Origin: CAWDMN01 sp963803155
Lineage (GTDB): Bacteria; Acidobacteriota; Terriglobia; Versatilivoradales; Versatilivoraceae
Reading direction: 5' to 3'
DNA length: 64,000 nt
Assembly: GCA_963803155.1 (NCBI GenBank)
Contig: CAWDMN010000036.1
Coordinates: 124,001-188,000 of the forward strand
Each line of letters opens with the position of its first letter. Position 1 is the first letter of the stretch. The notes under the pieces were generated by a model. It did no database searches, had not been told where the DNA came from, and was given only the letters and a program-made list of their open reading frames with translations. This document shows, piece by piece, positions 27,476-36,299 of this stretch. A program made the translations under genes and the position numbers.

Positions 27476-28717
27476 ATGCTGAAAAAAAAACAAAATATAC
27501 TGCTGGTCATTAGTTTGCTGGCTTGGTTTGCCGAACCCATGGCCGCCGGCGGCCCGATTCGAGTCAGTGATGCATTTGAGTCCGGCTCTTTGGGCGCATG
27601 GCGAATTGAGGGAAACACGCGGTTGGTCTTTGTACCGCACACCGAATGTGACCAGGACAGGGTGAATACGGCAGTCACCTGGTTCTATGGACATCTGGAG
27701 AACGTTAGAAACCGCGAGGTGACAATCGAGGCAACCGGATTGGATTACACGGTCTACAACGGCAAGCGGGGCGACATCTTCCCCTTCCAGAGGGGCACCG
27801 CTCCAGTGTTTTCTTATGACCAAGAGCATTGGCAGCGATTCACCGAATGCGCTTTCGACACCACCAAGCGTACATTTCGCATGCGGCAGATATTCAGCGA
27901 AGATACTGTCTGGGTGGCATACACCATTCCATACACATTTTCCCGCCTGGAGTCGCTATTGAGTGAAGTGAGAAAGAGTCCTGTCGTGAGCGTGGAGACT
28001 CTGGGCCTTTCAGTGGAGGGGCGTCCTCTCTACCTGGTGACCGTGGGCGGGCCGCGATTTGACCAAGTAGAACGCCCCGTGGTTTGGATTATGGCTCGCC
28101 AGCATGCTTTCGAATCTGGGGGCTCCTGGTCCATGGAGGGTTTGCTTCGTTTTCTGACTTCGGATGACCTTGAGGCTGCGAGCATCCGGGACAAAATCAC
28201 TTTCAAACTCTGCCCAATGCTCAACCCGGACGGAGTCGCGCACGGAGGCACTCGTTTTAACGCCCAGGGAGTAGACCTGAATCGCCACTGGAACGCCGCT
28301 GATCCGCTCTCTGCTGACCCCAAACTGGCCCCCGAGATAACCCGGGTTAAACAGGCGATCAAAAGCTGGCGCGGGTCTCACCGGCTGGATCTCTGGATCA
28401 ACATCCACAACAACGATATGGTTTGGAATGAGGACGGCGATTATATTTCCTTTGCCGCGCCGGGGGGCGAGGCCGGGGCACGGCAACTGGAAAGAATCCT
28501 GCGGGAGGAGACAATTTTCACCGGCCCGTTCCAGCCCTCTTCTGATGACCGAAACACCGACGCGGTAGTGGCCGCGGAGACCGGTGCGCTGAGCTTGCTC
28601 CTGGAGATGAAAACGGGATTCCTGGAAAGCCTGGACCGTTGGACAGGCAAGGACATCTGGCTAGCCCATGGGAGGGGTCTGGCCCGCGCGGCCATGCGGT
28701 TCCTAGGGAATCGCTAG
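27476..28717 (+). CDS. Exported M14-family zinc carboxypeptidase
   Basis: A 413-residue protein. Residues 1-25 form a signal peptide (LLVISLLAWFAEPMAAGG). An N-terminal beta-sandwich domain follows (about 28-165), as in M14 proteins of the cytosolic-carboxypeptidase-like group. The peptidase domain has the zinc ligands H and E in RQHAFESGGSW and H in NIHNND. The substrate-binding stretch is LNPDGVAHGGTRFNAQGVDLNRHW, and the catalytic Glu lies in LLLEMKTG. AGGAG precedes the ATG. Codon third positions look more GC-rich than in neighbours, so recent transfer is possible. Confidence 0.88.
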   Translation: MLKKKQNILLVISLLAWFAEPMAAGGPIRVSDAFESGSLGAWRIEGNTRLVFVPHTECDQDRVNTAVTWFYGHLENVRNREVTIEATGLDYTVYNGKRGDIFPFQRGTAPVFSYDQEHWQRFTECAFDTTKRTFRMRQIFSEDTVWVAYTIPYTFSRLESLLSEVRKSPVVSVETLGLSVEGRPLYLVTVGGPRFDQVERPVVWIMARQHAFESGGSWSMEGLLRFLTSDDLEAASIRDKITFKLCPMLNPDGVAHGGTRFNAQGVDLNRHWNAADPLSADPKLAPEITRVKQAIKSWRGSHRLDLWINIHNNDMVWNEDGDYISFAAPGGEAGARQLERILREETIFTGPFQPSSDDRNTDAVVAAETGALSLLLEMKTGFLESLDRWTGKDIWLAHGRGLARAAMRFLGNR

Positions 28718-29020
28718 CGGAGATTCTCTTCGAAGAAAGAGAATGATCTAAAAATCTCTTCCACACATTCGATCCGAGACAATTCCGAGGTCGCCGACGC
28801 AGGTGGATCGGGTACTCCGCGCATGCTCGCCCGGGAGGCTATATATTGGCGCGGCAACGTGCGATGGAACGCGTGTTCAATTTTCGCTGCAAATTTTCAT
28901 CTTCTTGTCTTGATGGCCTTGCGGTCATATTTAGTTCCTCAGCTGGAACTACAAGAATGCTCCGAGAAAAAAAAGAAGATGGAAAGTAAGAGAGATATTC
29001 TAAGGAATGAAAAGCAGACA
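28718..29020. other. Gap between the peptidase gene and tRNA-Val
   Basis: No gene supported. It is 3' of both the plus-strand peptidase and the minus-strand tRNA. No T-tract terminator was recognised. Confidence 0.35.
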
Positions 29021-29097
29021 TGGTGGGCGCGACCGGGATCGAACCGATGACCTCTACCGTGTCAAGGTAGCGCTCATACCAACTGAGCTACGCGCCC
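29021..29097 (-). tRNA. tRNA-Val(GAC)
   Basis: Cloverleaf on the minus strand. The acceptor stem GGGCGCG (29097-29091) pairs with CGCGCCC, followed by discriminator A and an encoded CCA (29023-29021). The D arm is TAGCTCAGTTGGTATGAGC, the anticodon loop TTGACAC gives anticodon GAC, and the T loop is GGTTCGATCCC. No variable-arm extension. Confidence 0.95.
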
Positions 29098-29277
29098 ATA
29101 GCGCGTTAAAGATACTGAATCGCATGTTCTCTGTCAATCACATTCTCATCACAATCACATTCTTGGAGGTATCCTCTTGGGCAGTTCTATTTGACAGTCC
29201 GAGAGAGCTAAGGCTAAGATGGGGTCCGGGCTCTTGCTGAAGAGTGCACTTGATATCAATCATCGAGGTGAATAAAG

Positions 29278-29505
29278 ATGCCATTAATGCTTGAAAAAGT
29301 GGAGGAATCCCTCGGCCGGATTCGGCCGATGCTTCAAGCCGATGGGGGAAACGTAGAGTTGGTGGGAGTTGAGGGAAACTCCGTTAAGGTTCGATTGAAG
29401 GGAGCTTGTTGCGGTTGTCCTGGTGCCGCGATGACTTTGCGCTATGGCGTTGAGCGCATATTAAAGGAAGACCTTCCTGAATTTGAACAACTGATTGTGG
29501 TTTAA
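29278..29505 (+). CDS. Nfu-type iron-sulfur cluster scaffold
   Basis: A 75-residue stand-alone NifU C-terminal domain. The paired cysteines are in GACCGCPGAA, which hold a [4Fe-4S] cluster at a dimer interface for delivery to target proteins. The start MLEKVEESLGRIRPMLQADG is typical. GAGGTGA precedes the ATG. There are no isc or suf genes nearby. Candidate clients in this window include the radical SAM proteins and MtaB (inference). Confidence 0.93.
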   Translation: MPLMLEKVEESLGRIRPMLQADGGNVELVGVEGNSVKVRLKGACCGCPGAAMTLRYGVERILKEDLPEFEQLIVV

Positions 29506-29892
29506 GATTTCCAAGGTCAGATAGAAACAAGCGGGGCAGAGAGATCCTCCTTGACTTATGCCCCGCCCCATATCGCTCCTGCCTTCTGCAAGATCCTTCC
29601 GATTTCCTCTTCCCGCCAGCGGAAAATTCGGGGGCCCTTTATTTTCGCTGACAGCATATAAAGAGCATCCCCTGAAAATAAATGGGCGCGCTCGAAACCA
29701 TTTGCTGGAAAAACTGGGACATGACATCCCGTACATTCCGCCCCATGCGGTTTATGCAATCAGATCCCGGGACTCCGCAAGTGGCCACTCTAAGTCAGGA
29801 TGCCCTCACCGCCAGCCCAATCCGTCCCGTAGGTGAAGATGGAAACCATAAAAACGATTGCCTTGGGATTTGGCAACATTGAATCCAAACCG
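29506..29892. other. Gap between the Nfu gene and the split kinase
   Basis: Short plus-strand frames at 29558-29882 show no protein family and no ribosome-binding site. A hairpin right after nfu is the only clear element. Confidence 0.4.
29531..29566 (+). terminator. Hairpin after the Nfu gene
   Basis: GCGGGGCA (29531-29538) and TGCCCCGC (29559-29566) form an 8-bp stem around a 20-base loop. No T run follows, so termination is uncertain. Confidence 0.35.
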
Positions 29893-30618
29893 CTAGGGGG
29901 AAGAGGAATCTGTCCGCAGGATTTTATAAAGCAATTGAGCCATTTCCCGGGAAGTGACCGGTTTGGTCAAAAAGGCATTGATTTCGAGCTCTCGAATTAG
30001 TTCAGGTGTGGCACGTTCGCTGAAGCCGGTACATAGAACCACCGGAACATCAGGACGAATTTGCCTGATCTCCTGCGTCAATTCCAGTCCTGTCAATCTG
30101 GGCATGGTTAAATCAGTAATGACCAAATGATATTCCCCCGGACGGGCACGAAAGGCAGCCAAGGCAGCCAGACTGCTCGACATCCCAGTCACCTCATATC
30201 CCAATCTTTCCAGCATTTGACGATTGGAATGTACAATTTGTTCTTCGTCATCCACAAATAAAATATGTCCCCTCCCATGCGGTAAAGGAGCAGAATCAAC
30301 AATGGCGCTCTGCGCCGGCTGTTCCCATTGAGGAAAATAAAGACGAAACGTCGTCCCCTTATCTGGTTCGCTCTGGACTTGAATCACTCCACCATGGCCC
30401 TTGACGATATTTTGCACCATCATTAATCCCATTCCCGTCCCTTCATGAGGAGGTTTGGTGGTAAAGCAAGGTTCGAATATTCTGGCCAGTGTTTTGGAGT
30501 CCATTCCATGACCGGAGTCAGACACCGTCATCAAAATATAAGCTTTATTAAGAAATCCAGCTTGCGAAGGATGGACTGAATTCCCCCCAAAGGATTCCTC
30601 CAAACCCACAGTCAACAC
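29893..30618 (-). CDS. Hybrid histidine kinase, C-terminal part (ATPase end plus receiver)
   Basis: A 241-codon frame with the second half of a HATPase_c domain: DSGHGMDSKTLARIFEPCFT is the G1/F box and GTGMGLMMVQNIVKGHGG the G2 box. A full receiver domain follows (FVDDEEQ; phospho-acceptor in VITDLTMPRLTG; conserved Lys in LTKPV). The frame opens with GTG (30618), without any N-terminal half of the ATPase. It overlaps the upstream frame by 7 bases. It is evidently the continuation of the same gene in another frame. Confidence 0.8.
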   Translation of the reverse strand: MLTVGLEESFGGNSVHPSQAGFLNKAYILMTVSDSGHGMDSKTLARIFEPCFTTKPPHEGTGMGLMMVQNIVKGHGGVIQVQSEPDKGTTFRLYFPQWEQPAQSAIVDSAPLPHGRGHILFVDDEEQIVHSNRQMLERLGYEVTGMSSSLAALAAFRARPGEYHLVITDLTMPRLTGLELTQEIRQIRPDVPVVLCTGFSERATPELIRELEINAFLTKPVTSREMAQLLYKILRTDSSSP

Positions 30619-31427
30619 CCCCCCCGCTCGCGCATCGCATGATAAGCATTAGTGCAGAGGTTCATAATCACCTGATGAATTTGCGCTGGATCGGCCATGA
30701 CCATCCCACATTGTTCATTGATCTGGGTGCGAATTTGAATCGTGGAGGGAAGGGAGGAACGGAGAAGCTTCAGAGTCTCCTTCACAATCAATTGGAGCGG
30801 CAGGGGGCGGCGTTCGCTCTCCATCTGACGGCTGCAAGCTAGGATCTGCTGAACCAGGTCCTTAGCTCTTAGACCGGCCCTTAAAATCTGGTCCAGATTG
30901 GGTCTCAATGGGCTTTCTTCCGGTAGTTCTTCCCTCGATAATTCGGTGTAGCCAATTATGGCGGCCAGGATATTGTTGAAATCGTGAGCAATTCCTCCTG
31001 CCAAAACACCGATAGCTTCAAGTTTTTGTGCTTGCCGCAATTGTCGGCGCAAAGATGCCGCCCGAATTTCGCGATCAAGAAGAAAAGGAAAACGATTCAG
31101 GTTTTCCCGCAAAACATAATCCTGAAAATCGGACCCCATCGAGATTAGCACAGCTTCTTCTCGATTTTTTCGGACCACTAAGATAATTGGAAGGGCCTCT
31201 TCTCTCCCTTTCATTTCATACCCGACGAAAGAATCATTACCTTCCAAAAGATCGTCGTCCACAATTATGGCATCCCAATCCACGCAGGTGAGATGTCCTT
31301 GGAGGGGTGTGCCGAGGGGGGTCATTTCCCATTCGGCTTCGATCCCCTTCTTGTGAAGTTCGGAAGAGAGATCGCTCACTAAAGGGGGAGACTCGGTAAT
31401 GATCAACAAACGAAGATGATTTTTCAC
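30612..31427 (-). CDS. Hybrid histidine kinase, N-terminal part (pseudo-receiver, HisKA, start of ATPase)
   Basis: Starts at GTG 31427, with CAGGA upstream; a TTG at 31457 is an alternative. Residues 1-120 resemble a degenerate receiver. The HisKA box is GGIAHDFNNILAAIIGYTEL with the phospho-acceptor His. The ATPase N box is QVIMNLCTNAYHAM. The frame then stops at TGA directly after an 8-G run (30618-30625). Adding one G would restore RERGGVLTVGLEE and join it to the downstream frame, giving a kinase of about 510 residues. It is either a sequencing or assembly indel, a real pseudogene, or a slippage site. Confidence 0.8.
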   Translation of the reverse strand: MKNHLRLLIITESPPLVSDLSSELHKKGIEAEWEMTPLGTPLQGHLTCVDWDAIIVDDDLLEGNDSFVGYEMKGREEALPIILVVRKNREEAVLISMGSDFQDYVLRENLNRFPFLLDREIRAASLRRQLRQAQKLEAIGVLAGGIAHDFNNILAAIIGYTELSREELPEESPLRPNLDQILRAGLRAKDLVQQILACSRQMESERRPLPLQLIVKETLKLLRSSLPSTIQIRTQINEQCGMVMADPAQIHQVIMNLCTNAYHAMRERGGC

Positions 31428-31617
31428 TGTCACAATCCTGCCGATTATCCATTCCAAAGATAAATCATGGATGTTGAAAATTCAACCGGACACTAAAGGG
31501 GTGTTTTTGTAAGCTCTGCTGGAGTCACTCAAAAAAATCGAGTTCCAGAATTAATCTTGTCGTTGTGGTAAGTCCAACAAAACCAAGCCTAAAATAAAGC
31601 GGCCAAGATTAACAAAT

Positions 31618-32382
31618 TCACATCCCCATAATGTTGTAACCACCATCAACATAGATCACTTCACCCGTCACTCCACTCGACAAATCACTGGCCAGGAAAA
31701 GTGCGGTATTCCCCACTTCGTGGGCCTGCACATTCCGGCGTAAAGGGGAATGCTCCGCATTGTGCTTAACCATTTCACTAAATCCACTGATCCCCCGCGC
31801 GGCTAGAGTATTAATCGGCCCGGCACTGATGGCATTGACCCGAATCCCGGACGGTCCCAAATCATAAGCCAGATACCGAACAGAGGCCTCCAAGGCGGCT
31901 TTGGCAACCCCCATAACATTGTAGCGGGGAATTACTTTCTCCGCCCCATAATAGGAGAGAGTCAGAATACTGCTTCCTGGTTTCAGAATGGAGAGTGCTG
32001 CATGCACCACCCCCACCAGTGAGAAAACGCTGATATCGTGGGCCATACGGAATGCTTCACGGGAGGTATCGACAAAGCGTCCGTCCAGGGCTAGCTTGGG
32101 AGCATAAGCAATACTATGAAGCAACAGTTGGATGGATCCAAAATCACGTTGGCATTGATCCATGGTTGCCTGAATTTCCTCATCTTTGGTGACATCACAG
32201 GAATAAAGCGGACAGGCAGAGGTCAAAGAGGAAGTCAGCTCTTCCAAATTGCCACGCAACCGCTCCCCCTGATAAGCAAATGCCAGCCGGGCTCCGGCCT
32301 GATGCCAGCTTTGAGCGATTTGCCAGGCAATGCTATATTTGTTGGCAACACCAAAGATGATGCCACACTTGTCTTTCAGCAT
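31618..32382 (-). CDS. fabI: Enoyl-[acyl-carrier-protein] reductase (NADH), FabI
   Basis: Reduces trans-2-enoyl-ACP in the last step of each fatty-acid elongation cycle. It has 254 residues. GVANKYSIAWQIAQ is the modified Rossmann cofactor motif of FabI. The catalytic Tyr-x6-Lys lies in YYGAEKVIPRYNVMGVAKAA, and SAGPINTLAARG follows. GGAGG stands 6 bases before the ATG. Complete, and alone among fatty-acid genes here; acpS at 57 kb activates its carrier protein. Confidence 0.95.
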   Translation of the reverse strand: MLKDKCGIIFGVANKYSIAWQIAQSWHQAGARLAFAYQGERLRGNLEELTSSLTSACPLYSCDVTKDEEIQATMDQCQRDFGSIQLLLHSIAYAPKLALDGRFVDTSREAFRMAHDISVFSLVGVVHAALSILKPGSSILTLSYYGAEKVIPRYNVMGVAKAALEASVRYLAYDLGPSGIRVNAISAGPINTLAARGISGFSEMVKHNAEHSPLRRNVQAHEVGNTALFLASDLSSGVTGEVIYVDGGYNIMGM

Positions 32383-32526
32383 GATCGCCTCCGCAAGAAA
32401 TCAAATGTTGAGGTTAACAAGAGATTCGCCCCGTCGCAAGTGTCAGCGACGAGGGATTCAAACCTAAAGGATGGAGAGATGCTGCCGGATACAAAAGAAT
32501 GGTTCAAAACACAAACGAGAGAGTAA

Positions 32527-33558
32527 TCAGCAAGCTTGGCTGGAGCGATTCCCATCTTGATTGCCGCTGAAGGAGAAAAAGCCCCCCACCATTTCGTAGA
32601 ACAGGCGGGGTAAGCTCTTATCTAAATAAGAGCGAATGGAAACATAGCATTCATCGCAAGTATTCTGGCGAGTGAATTCCTCGATTAATTTCTCGCGATC
32701 TTCAAGTCGATAACGTTTAAACTGCATGGAACATGGCTGGATAAAGCCATCGCTGGTCACTACCAGAAATCGCCAACCCGCCTTGCAGCCTGGAATGCCG
32801 CCGTTCCGGAAATATTCATAAGTGGCATCGATGGTGGTACAACTATTGACGATCCATTTGGAATCATCCATGCGTTCTTTAATCTTGTCCAATTGTCGTT
32901 TCAGCTCGGCCAGCTCCTCCGGTGATTCAATGAAATAGAGGCGGTTTTGAGTGCGGCGAAACGTGTAAGCGCTATAACTGACATTGACCCCCCATGCGCG
33001 AGCCTTGTCAGCTATGGCATTAATGTAAGGAAGATTTGGCCGGGTAATGCAATTATTCAAAACAATATCATCAAATCCATAAGCCGCCAAACGGGGCACT
33101 AACTTTTCCAACCTGGCATAGAGCCCCGACAACCCGCGGAATTCATCGTGCCGTTGGTCGGGAAAATCCAGACTGACGGAAAACTGATTGATTCCAGCTT
33201 CCCGCAACTCCAAATATTTTTCTTCGGTCATTGTGGACCAGTTGGAAACCAAAATCAGATAGGGAAGACCATCAGCCGTCTTGATATTCCTGACAATTTC
33301 CAACAAGTCAGGACGAAGCAACGGTTCTCCGCCAGAAACTTGTACCGCGCAGGGGCGCAGAACATCCACATAACGCCGATAGTCCGAGGGTCTTAAGTTC
33401 CTGGCGTTATCACGCGGCCCTCCATGATCACAGTGTTTACAATAACATGTACAAGAATCCGTGACTTCAAAGGAAATGACAATCGGGTGATCGGTAAACC
33501 AATTATTGACTCCCCGAGTGATAGTTTTTATTGATTGAGAAAACGGAAATTTACGCAT
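32527..33558 (-). CDS. Radical SAM protein with C-terminal Cys-rich (SPASM/twitch-like) region
   Basis: A 343-residue enzyme from the ATG at 33558. SCTCYCKHC contains the CxxxCxxC cluster motif, with HGGPRDNARN after it. SGGEPLLRPDLLEI is the GGEP SAM-binding motif. Near the C-terminus, GCKAGWRFLVVTSDGFIQPC and CDECY give extra Cys for an auxiliary cluster or a partial twitch domain. The architecture resembles MoaA/PqqE-like and peptide-maturase enzymes, but no precursor peptide or cofactor genes are adjacent. Substrate unknown. Confidence 0.85.
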   Translation of the reverse strand: MRKFPFSQSIKTITRGVNNWFTDHPIVISFEVTDSCTCYCKHCDHGGPRDNARNLRPSDYRRYVDVLRPCAVQVSGGEPLLRPDLLEIVRNIKTADGLPYLILVSNWSTMTEEKYLELREAGINQFSVSLDFPDQRHDEFRGLSGLYARLEKLVPRLAAYGFDDIVLNNCITRPNLPYINAIADKARAWGVNVSYSAYTFRRTQNRLYFIESPEELAELKRQLDKIKERMDDSKWIVNSCTTIDATYEYFRNGGIPGCKAGWRFLVVTSDGFIQPCSMQFKRYRLEDREKLIEEFTRQNTCDECYVSIRSYLDKSLPRLFYEMVGGFFSFSGNQDGNRSSQAC

Positions 33559-34065
33559 GATCAAACCTTATTGATTTCATTCGTTTCTATAGAGAGGCCG
33601 ATTAGCCATTGACTTCTTTCTTCTATTGAGAAAGTCCACCACTAGCCACAAAACATAACATTTTGGCAGAGCCTTCCATACAATTCAAGGAAAAAAACGG
33701 CTCGCTCCGATTCCGAAATCACGAAACGCAAGCGAGTGTTCAGCCTCGGCTTATTCATTAACACTTTATTCCATGATTTTCCAGAAAACGCGGGAAAGCA
33801 AAGCAATCCCATCGTCTAATTTGCTTCTTCGATATTCTCCCAATCGCCTGTTTTATTATCTCGAATCAGGTTTACCTCAAGGCACCAATTTACTGTAGAC
33901 ACTGATCAGTCCCAATCCAATTTCAGGGAACGGTAAGAATCTAGGGATTTTGAATCCGGTTGGCCCACTCATTGGCTTCTGTCAAAAGTACCGCCGGGAA
34001 AGTGTGGGGGAGAGTCTTGGAAATATTGGGATGATTAGATCTTCTATTCTGAATAGGAGGGCAGG
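33559..34065. other. Intergenic region, 507 bp
   Basis: Between two minus-strand genes. It contains repeat copy 2 (33720-33743). A frame at 33950-34174 on the plus strand is antisense to the end of the FxLYD gene and not supported. Otherwise nothing is recognised. Confidence 0.4.
33720..33743. repeat. Dispersed 24-base repeat, copy 2
   Basis: CACGAAACGCAAGCGAGTG followed by TTCAG, matching copy 1 at 24073-24096 except for two bases. Non-coding location. Confidence 0.5.
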
Positions 34066-34671
34066 CTACTTGCCTGATCCCTGGAGTGGAGGAGTTGTCG
34101 CAGGCAGAGAAAAATTCCGGCTATCCCTGTGTCGCAATATGGCCCCATTTTCCAACTTGAAGGTCAAAGAATAGCCGGATAGTTTCCCTTGCAAGGCGTG
34201 GGCAAGTTTGAAGTATCCTTCGGCGCTAGGTTCTACCTTCGCAGGTTCCACTTTGACGCTAGAGGATAGCGGATTCACCAAATGGGTATATCCCATATTG
34301 ATAATGGCCACAATATCCTCCAAAGGCTTTGCGGTTCGATTGCGAATTTTCCCTTGTATGACAATTTGGGTTCCGTCTATGCTGTGGGCCAACTCGACCA
34401 GTTCGATGGGTTCTTGTCCGTCAGCTGCTTCCGGAACAAGTGTTTGAGCCAAATCTTCGGTGTAGGGCAGCCATTTTCGCGGCAAATCGGTAAAAACGGA
34501 GACCATAATCAGCCAGAGTCCCACCACGGAAGCTAGAATTCCAGAACCAAGCCACAGCCATCGTTTGGAGAGCCCAGTCTCGACCGTTTGGATATGGAGA
34601 GGCGGTTGATCCTGATCTGATGAGCGAATGTTCAAATTGTCCGGGTGGTTTTCCGTCGGAAAATGATCCAT
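34066..34671 (-). CDS. Single-pass membrane protein with FxLYD-like domain
   Basis: From the ATG at 34671, with a strong AGGAGG site, the protein has 201 residues. The frame is open to a TTG at 34788, which would add a Cys-containing segment. A polar N-terminus is followed by one membrane segment (WLWLGSGILASVVGLWLIMVS). An extracytoplasmic domain around 95-180 (IVIQGKIRNRTAKPLEDIVA) resembles the FxLYD beta-sandwich fold. It lies downstream of the LysR gene. Function unknown. Confidence 0.65.
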   Translation of the reverse strand: MDHFPTENHPDNLNIRSSDQDQPPLHIQTVETGLSKRWLWLGSGILASVVGLWLIMVSVFTDLPRKWLPYTEDLAQTLVPEAADGQEPIELVELAHSIDGTQIVIQGKIRNRTAKPLEDIVAIINMGYTHLVNPLSSSVKVEPAKVEPSAEGYFKLAHALQGKLSGYSLTFKLENGAILRHRDSRNFSLPATTPPLQGSGK

Positions 34672-34792
34672 AATGCCCTGCCCCTCCTGTATCAATATCT
34701 GCCTACCCGCCAAGGCTCGATGATCCCCTTCGAGAAATGAAGCGCAGTGATTTTCGTCAAAAAAAGAGCCGCAATTACAGCTGAACAACTTC

Positions 34793-35698
34793 TTAACGTT
34801 TTATCGTTGTTGGATCCCGGCCTAATGCCTCTTCGACCACTTCTAAAAAAGCTTTGCAAGCCCTGGAAAGGTATCGGTCTTTGCGATAAATCAATCCCAA
34901 TCGCCGGACAATCTTCAAGTTTCTGATAGGCTGAATCGCCAGAATCCCCTGCTCATAATCATTCAAGGCGTAACTGTGCGGCACAATGGAAATTCCCATT
35001 CCAATCGCCACAAACTTTTTGATGGTTTCCAAGCTGGCAAGTTCCATCGAAATATTTAATTTCTGCCAGTTCTTCCCGAACTGCTTCATGATTCGTTCCC
35101 GTGTAGTGCCAATCTTGTGAAAAATGATGGGATAGGGGAGCAGATCATTTAAAACCAAATTTTTCCTGGAAGCCAAAGGGTGAAGCGGGGAAGTGATTAA
35201 AATTAATTCATCTTCCGCAATGGGCATGACGTTCAAATTGCGGTCAGCCACGGGCAGCGTAATAATTCCAACATCCAGCTGATTGTCCAAAATTTTAGGG
35301 AGTATTTTTTTGGAAAAATTTCGATAGATGCTGATTTGAACTTCCGGATATCTAGCCTTGAAAAGCCGGAATATTCTGGGCAAAACATAAAGACAAGTCG
35401 ATTCATTGGCTCCAATAAGCAACTTGCCTTTGGGTGTGGCATTCAACTCACTCACTGCCAGCTTGGCTTCGTCATGCAGCTGCAAAAGTCTTTCCGCGTA
35501 AGGAAGCAGAATCTCTCCCGCTTGGGTCAGACAGATCTTTTTCCCGATTCGGTCAAATAGCTTTTCGCTAAGCTCTTCTTCTAACATGCGAACTTGCGTG
35601 CTGATGGCGGGTTGGGTCCGAAAGAGTTTTTCCGCCGCTTGGGTAAAGCTTTTGTGGATCGCTACCTCATAAAAATTGCGCAACTGATCAAGATTCAT
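34793..35698 (-). CDS. LysR-family transcriptional regulator
   Basis: A 301-residue regulator. Residues 1-60 form the winged HTH (MNLDQLRNFYEVAIHKSFTQ, TQPAISTQVRMLEEEL). The effector-binding domain follows (~90-295), with KLLIGANESTCLYVLPRIF at its start. LysR regulators usually control a divergent gene, but the upstream neighbour is on the same strand, so the target is unclear. A cysteine or sulfur role is possible because cysE is close, but this is only proximity. Confidence 0.92.
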   Translation of the reverse strand: MNLDQLRNFYEVAIHKSFTQAAEKLFRTQPAISTQVRMLEEELSEKLFDRIGKKICLTQAGEILLPYAERLLQLHDEAKLAVSELNATPKGKLLIGANESTCLYVLPRIFRLFKARYPEVQISIYRNFSKKILPKILDNQLDVGIITLPVADRNLNVMPIAEDELILITSPLHPLASRKNLVLNDLLPYPIIFHKIGTTRERIMKQFGKNWQKLNISMELASLETIKKFVAIGMGISIVPHSYALNDYEQGILAIQPIRNLKIVRRLGLIYRKDRYLSRACKAFLEVVEEALGRDPTTIKR

Positions 35699-35852
35699 AA
35701 AATATTTGTCGGGAAAAAAGGGAAGAGATCTCTTTCATCCAGTGACAGGATTCATTGGTTGAGCGCTCTCTTATGGGGCTCAGAACCCGAGGACTGCTGC
35801 TCTACCGTATCGACAGTGTCATGAATCTTGCTGTTTGCTCGCCCAAAAAAAT

Positions 35853-36299
35853 CTACTTTTTAAACAATGCATCAAACGCCTGCCGGGCATCTTGAACATT
35901 TTTAGGCGCTGCTTTAGGCGTTGTGATTGTCTTGGATTGCTCGGCGGAACCCGTCTCGCGTTGGATAGTTCTTTTGGGTTCGAAGAGCGCACACTGGTTC
36001 CCGATATTTTTGCGGGCAATTCGCTCTGGCACGGTTTGGAGACATTCATTCCTCGCCGAAGTATCAAAGTACGCACACAATTTGCAGGTATGCAAATCGG
36101 CCTGACATCGGGGACATTGACTGGTTGGACCAATTGCCAAGGGGATCGAAGCCCCGCAATCCGTGCAGCGCGTAGCCTCCCGGAAACCCGGCATGGAGCG
36201 GGGGCGGAATTCTTTGGGGCCGGAGGGTTTCGGCGGGGCGGTTTTCCGCTCTTTGTTCCCTTCGTCCATGTAGCCATGCTGACGGTATTTTCTCGACAT
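35853..36299 (-). CDS. Zinc-ribbon protein of unknown function
   Basis: A 148-residue protein starting MSRKYRQHGYMDEGNKER, with AGGAG before the ATG. The basic, proline-rich first 40 residues are followed by cysteine pairs CTDCG, CPRC and CKLC plus later Cys at CLQ and CALF, enough for two zinc sites. The tail is low-complexity and ends DARQAFDALFKK. Homologues are, from memory, hypothetical proteins in Acidobacteriota. It may bind nucleic acid or protein; the role is unknown. Confidence 0.75.
   Translation of the reverse strand: MSRKYRQHGYMDEGNKERKTAPPKPSGPKEFRPRSMPGFREATRCTDCGASIPLAIGPTSQCPRCQADLHTCKLCAYFDTSARNECLQTVPERIARKNIGNQCALFEPKRTIQRETGSAEQSKTITTPKAAPKNVQDARQAFDALFKK

Noticed and set aside
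29558..29882. Plus-strand frames in the gap after nfu
   Set aside because: No ribosome-binding site and no protein features.
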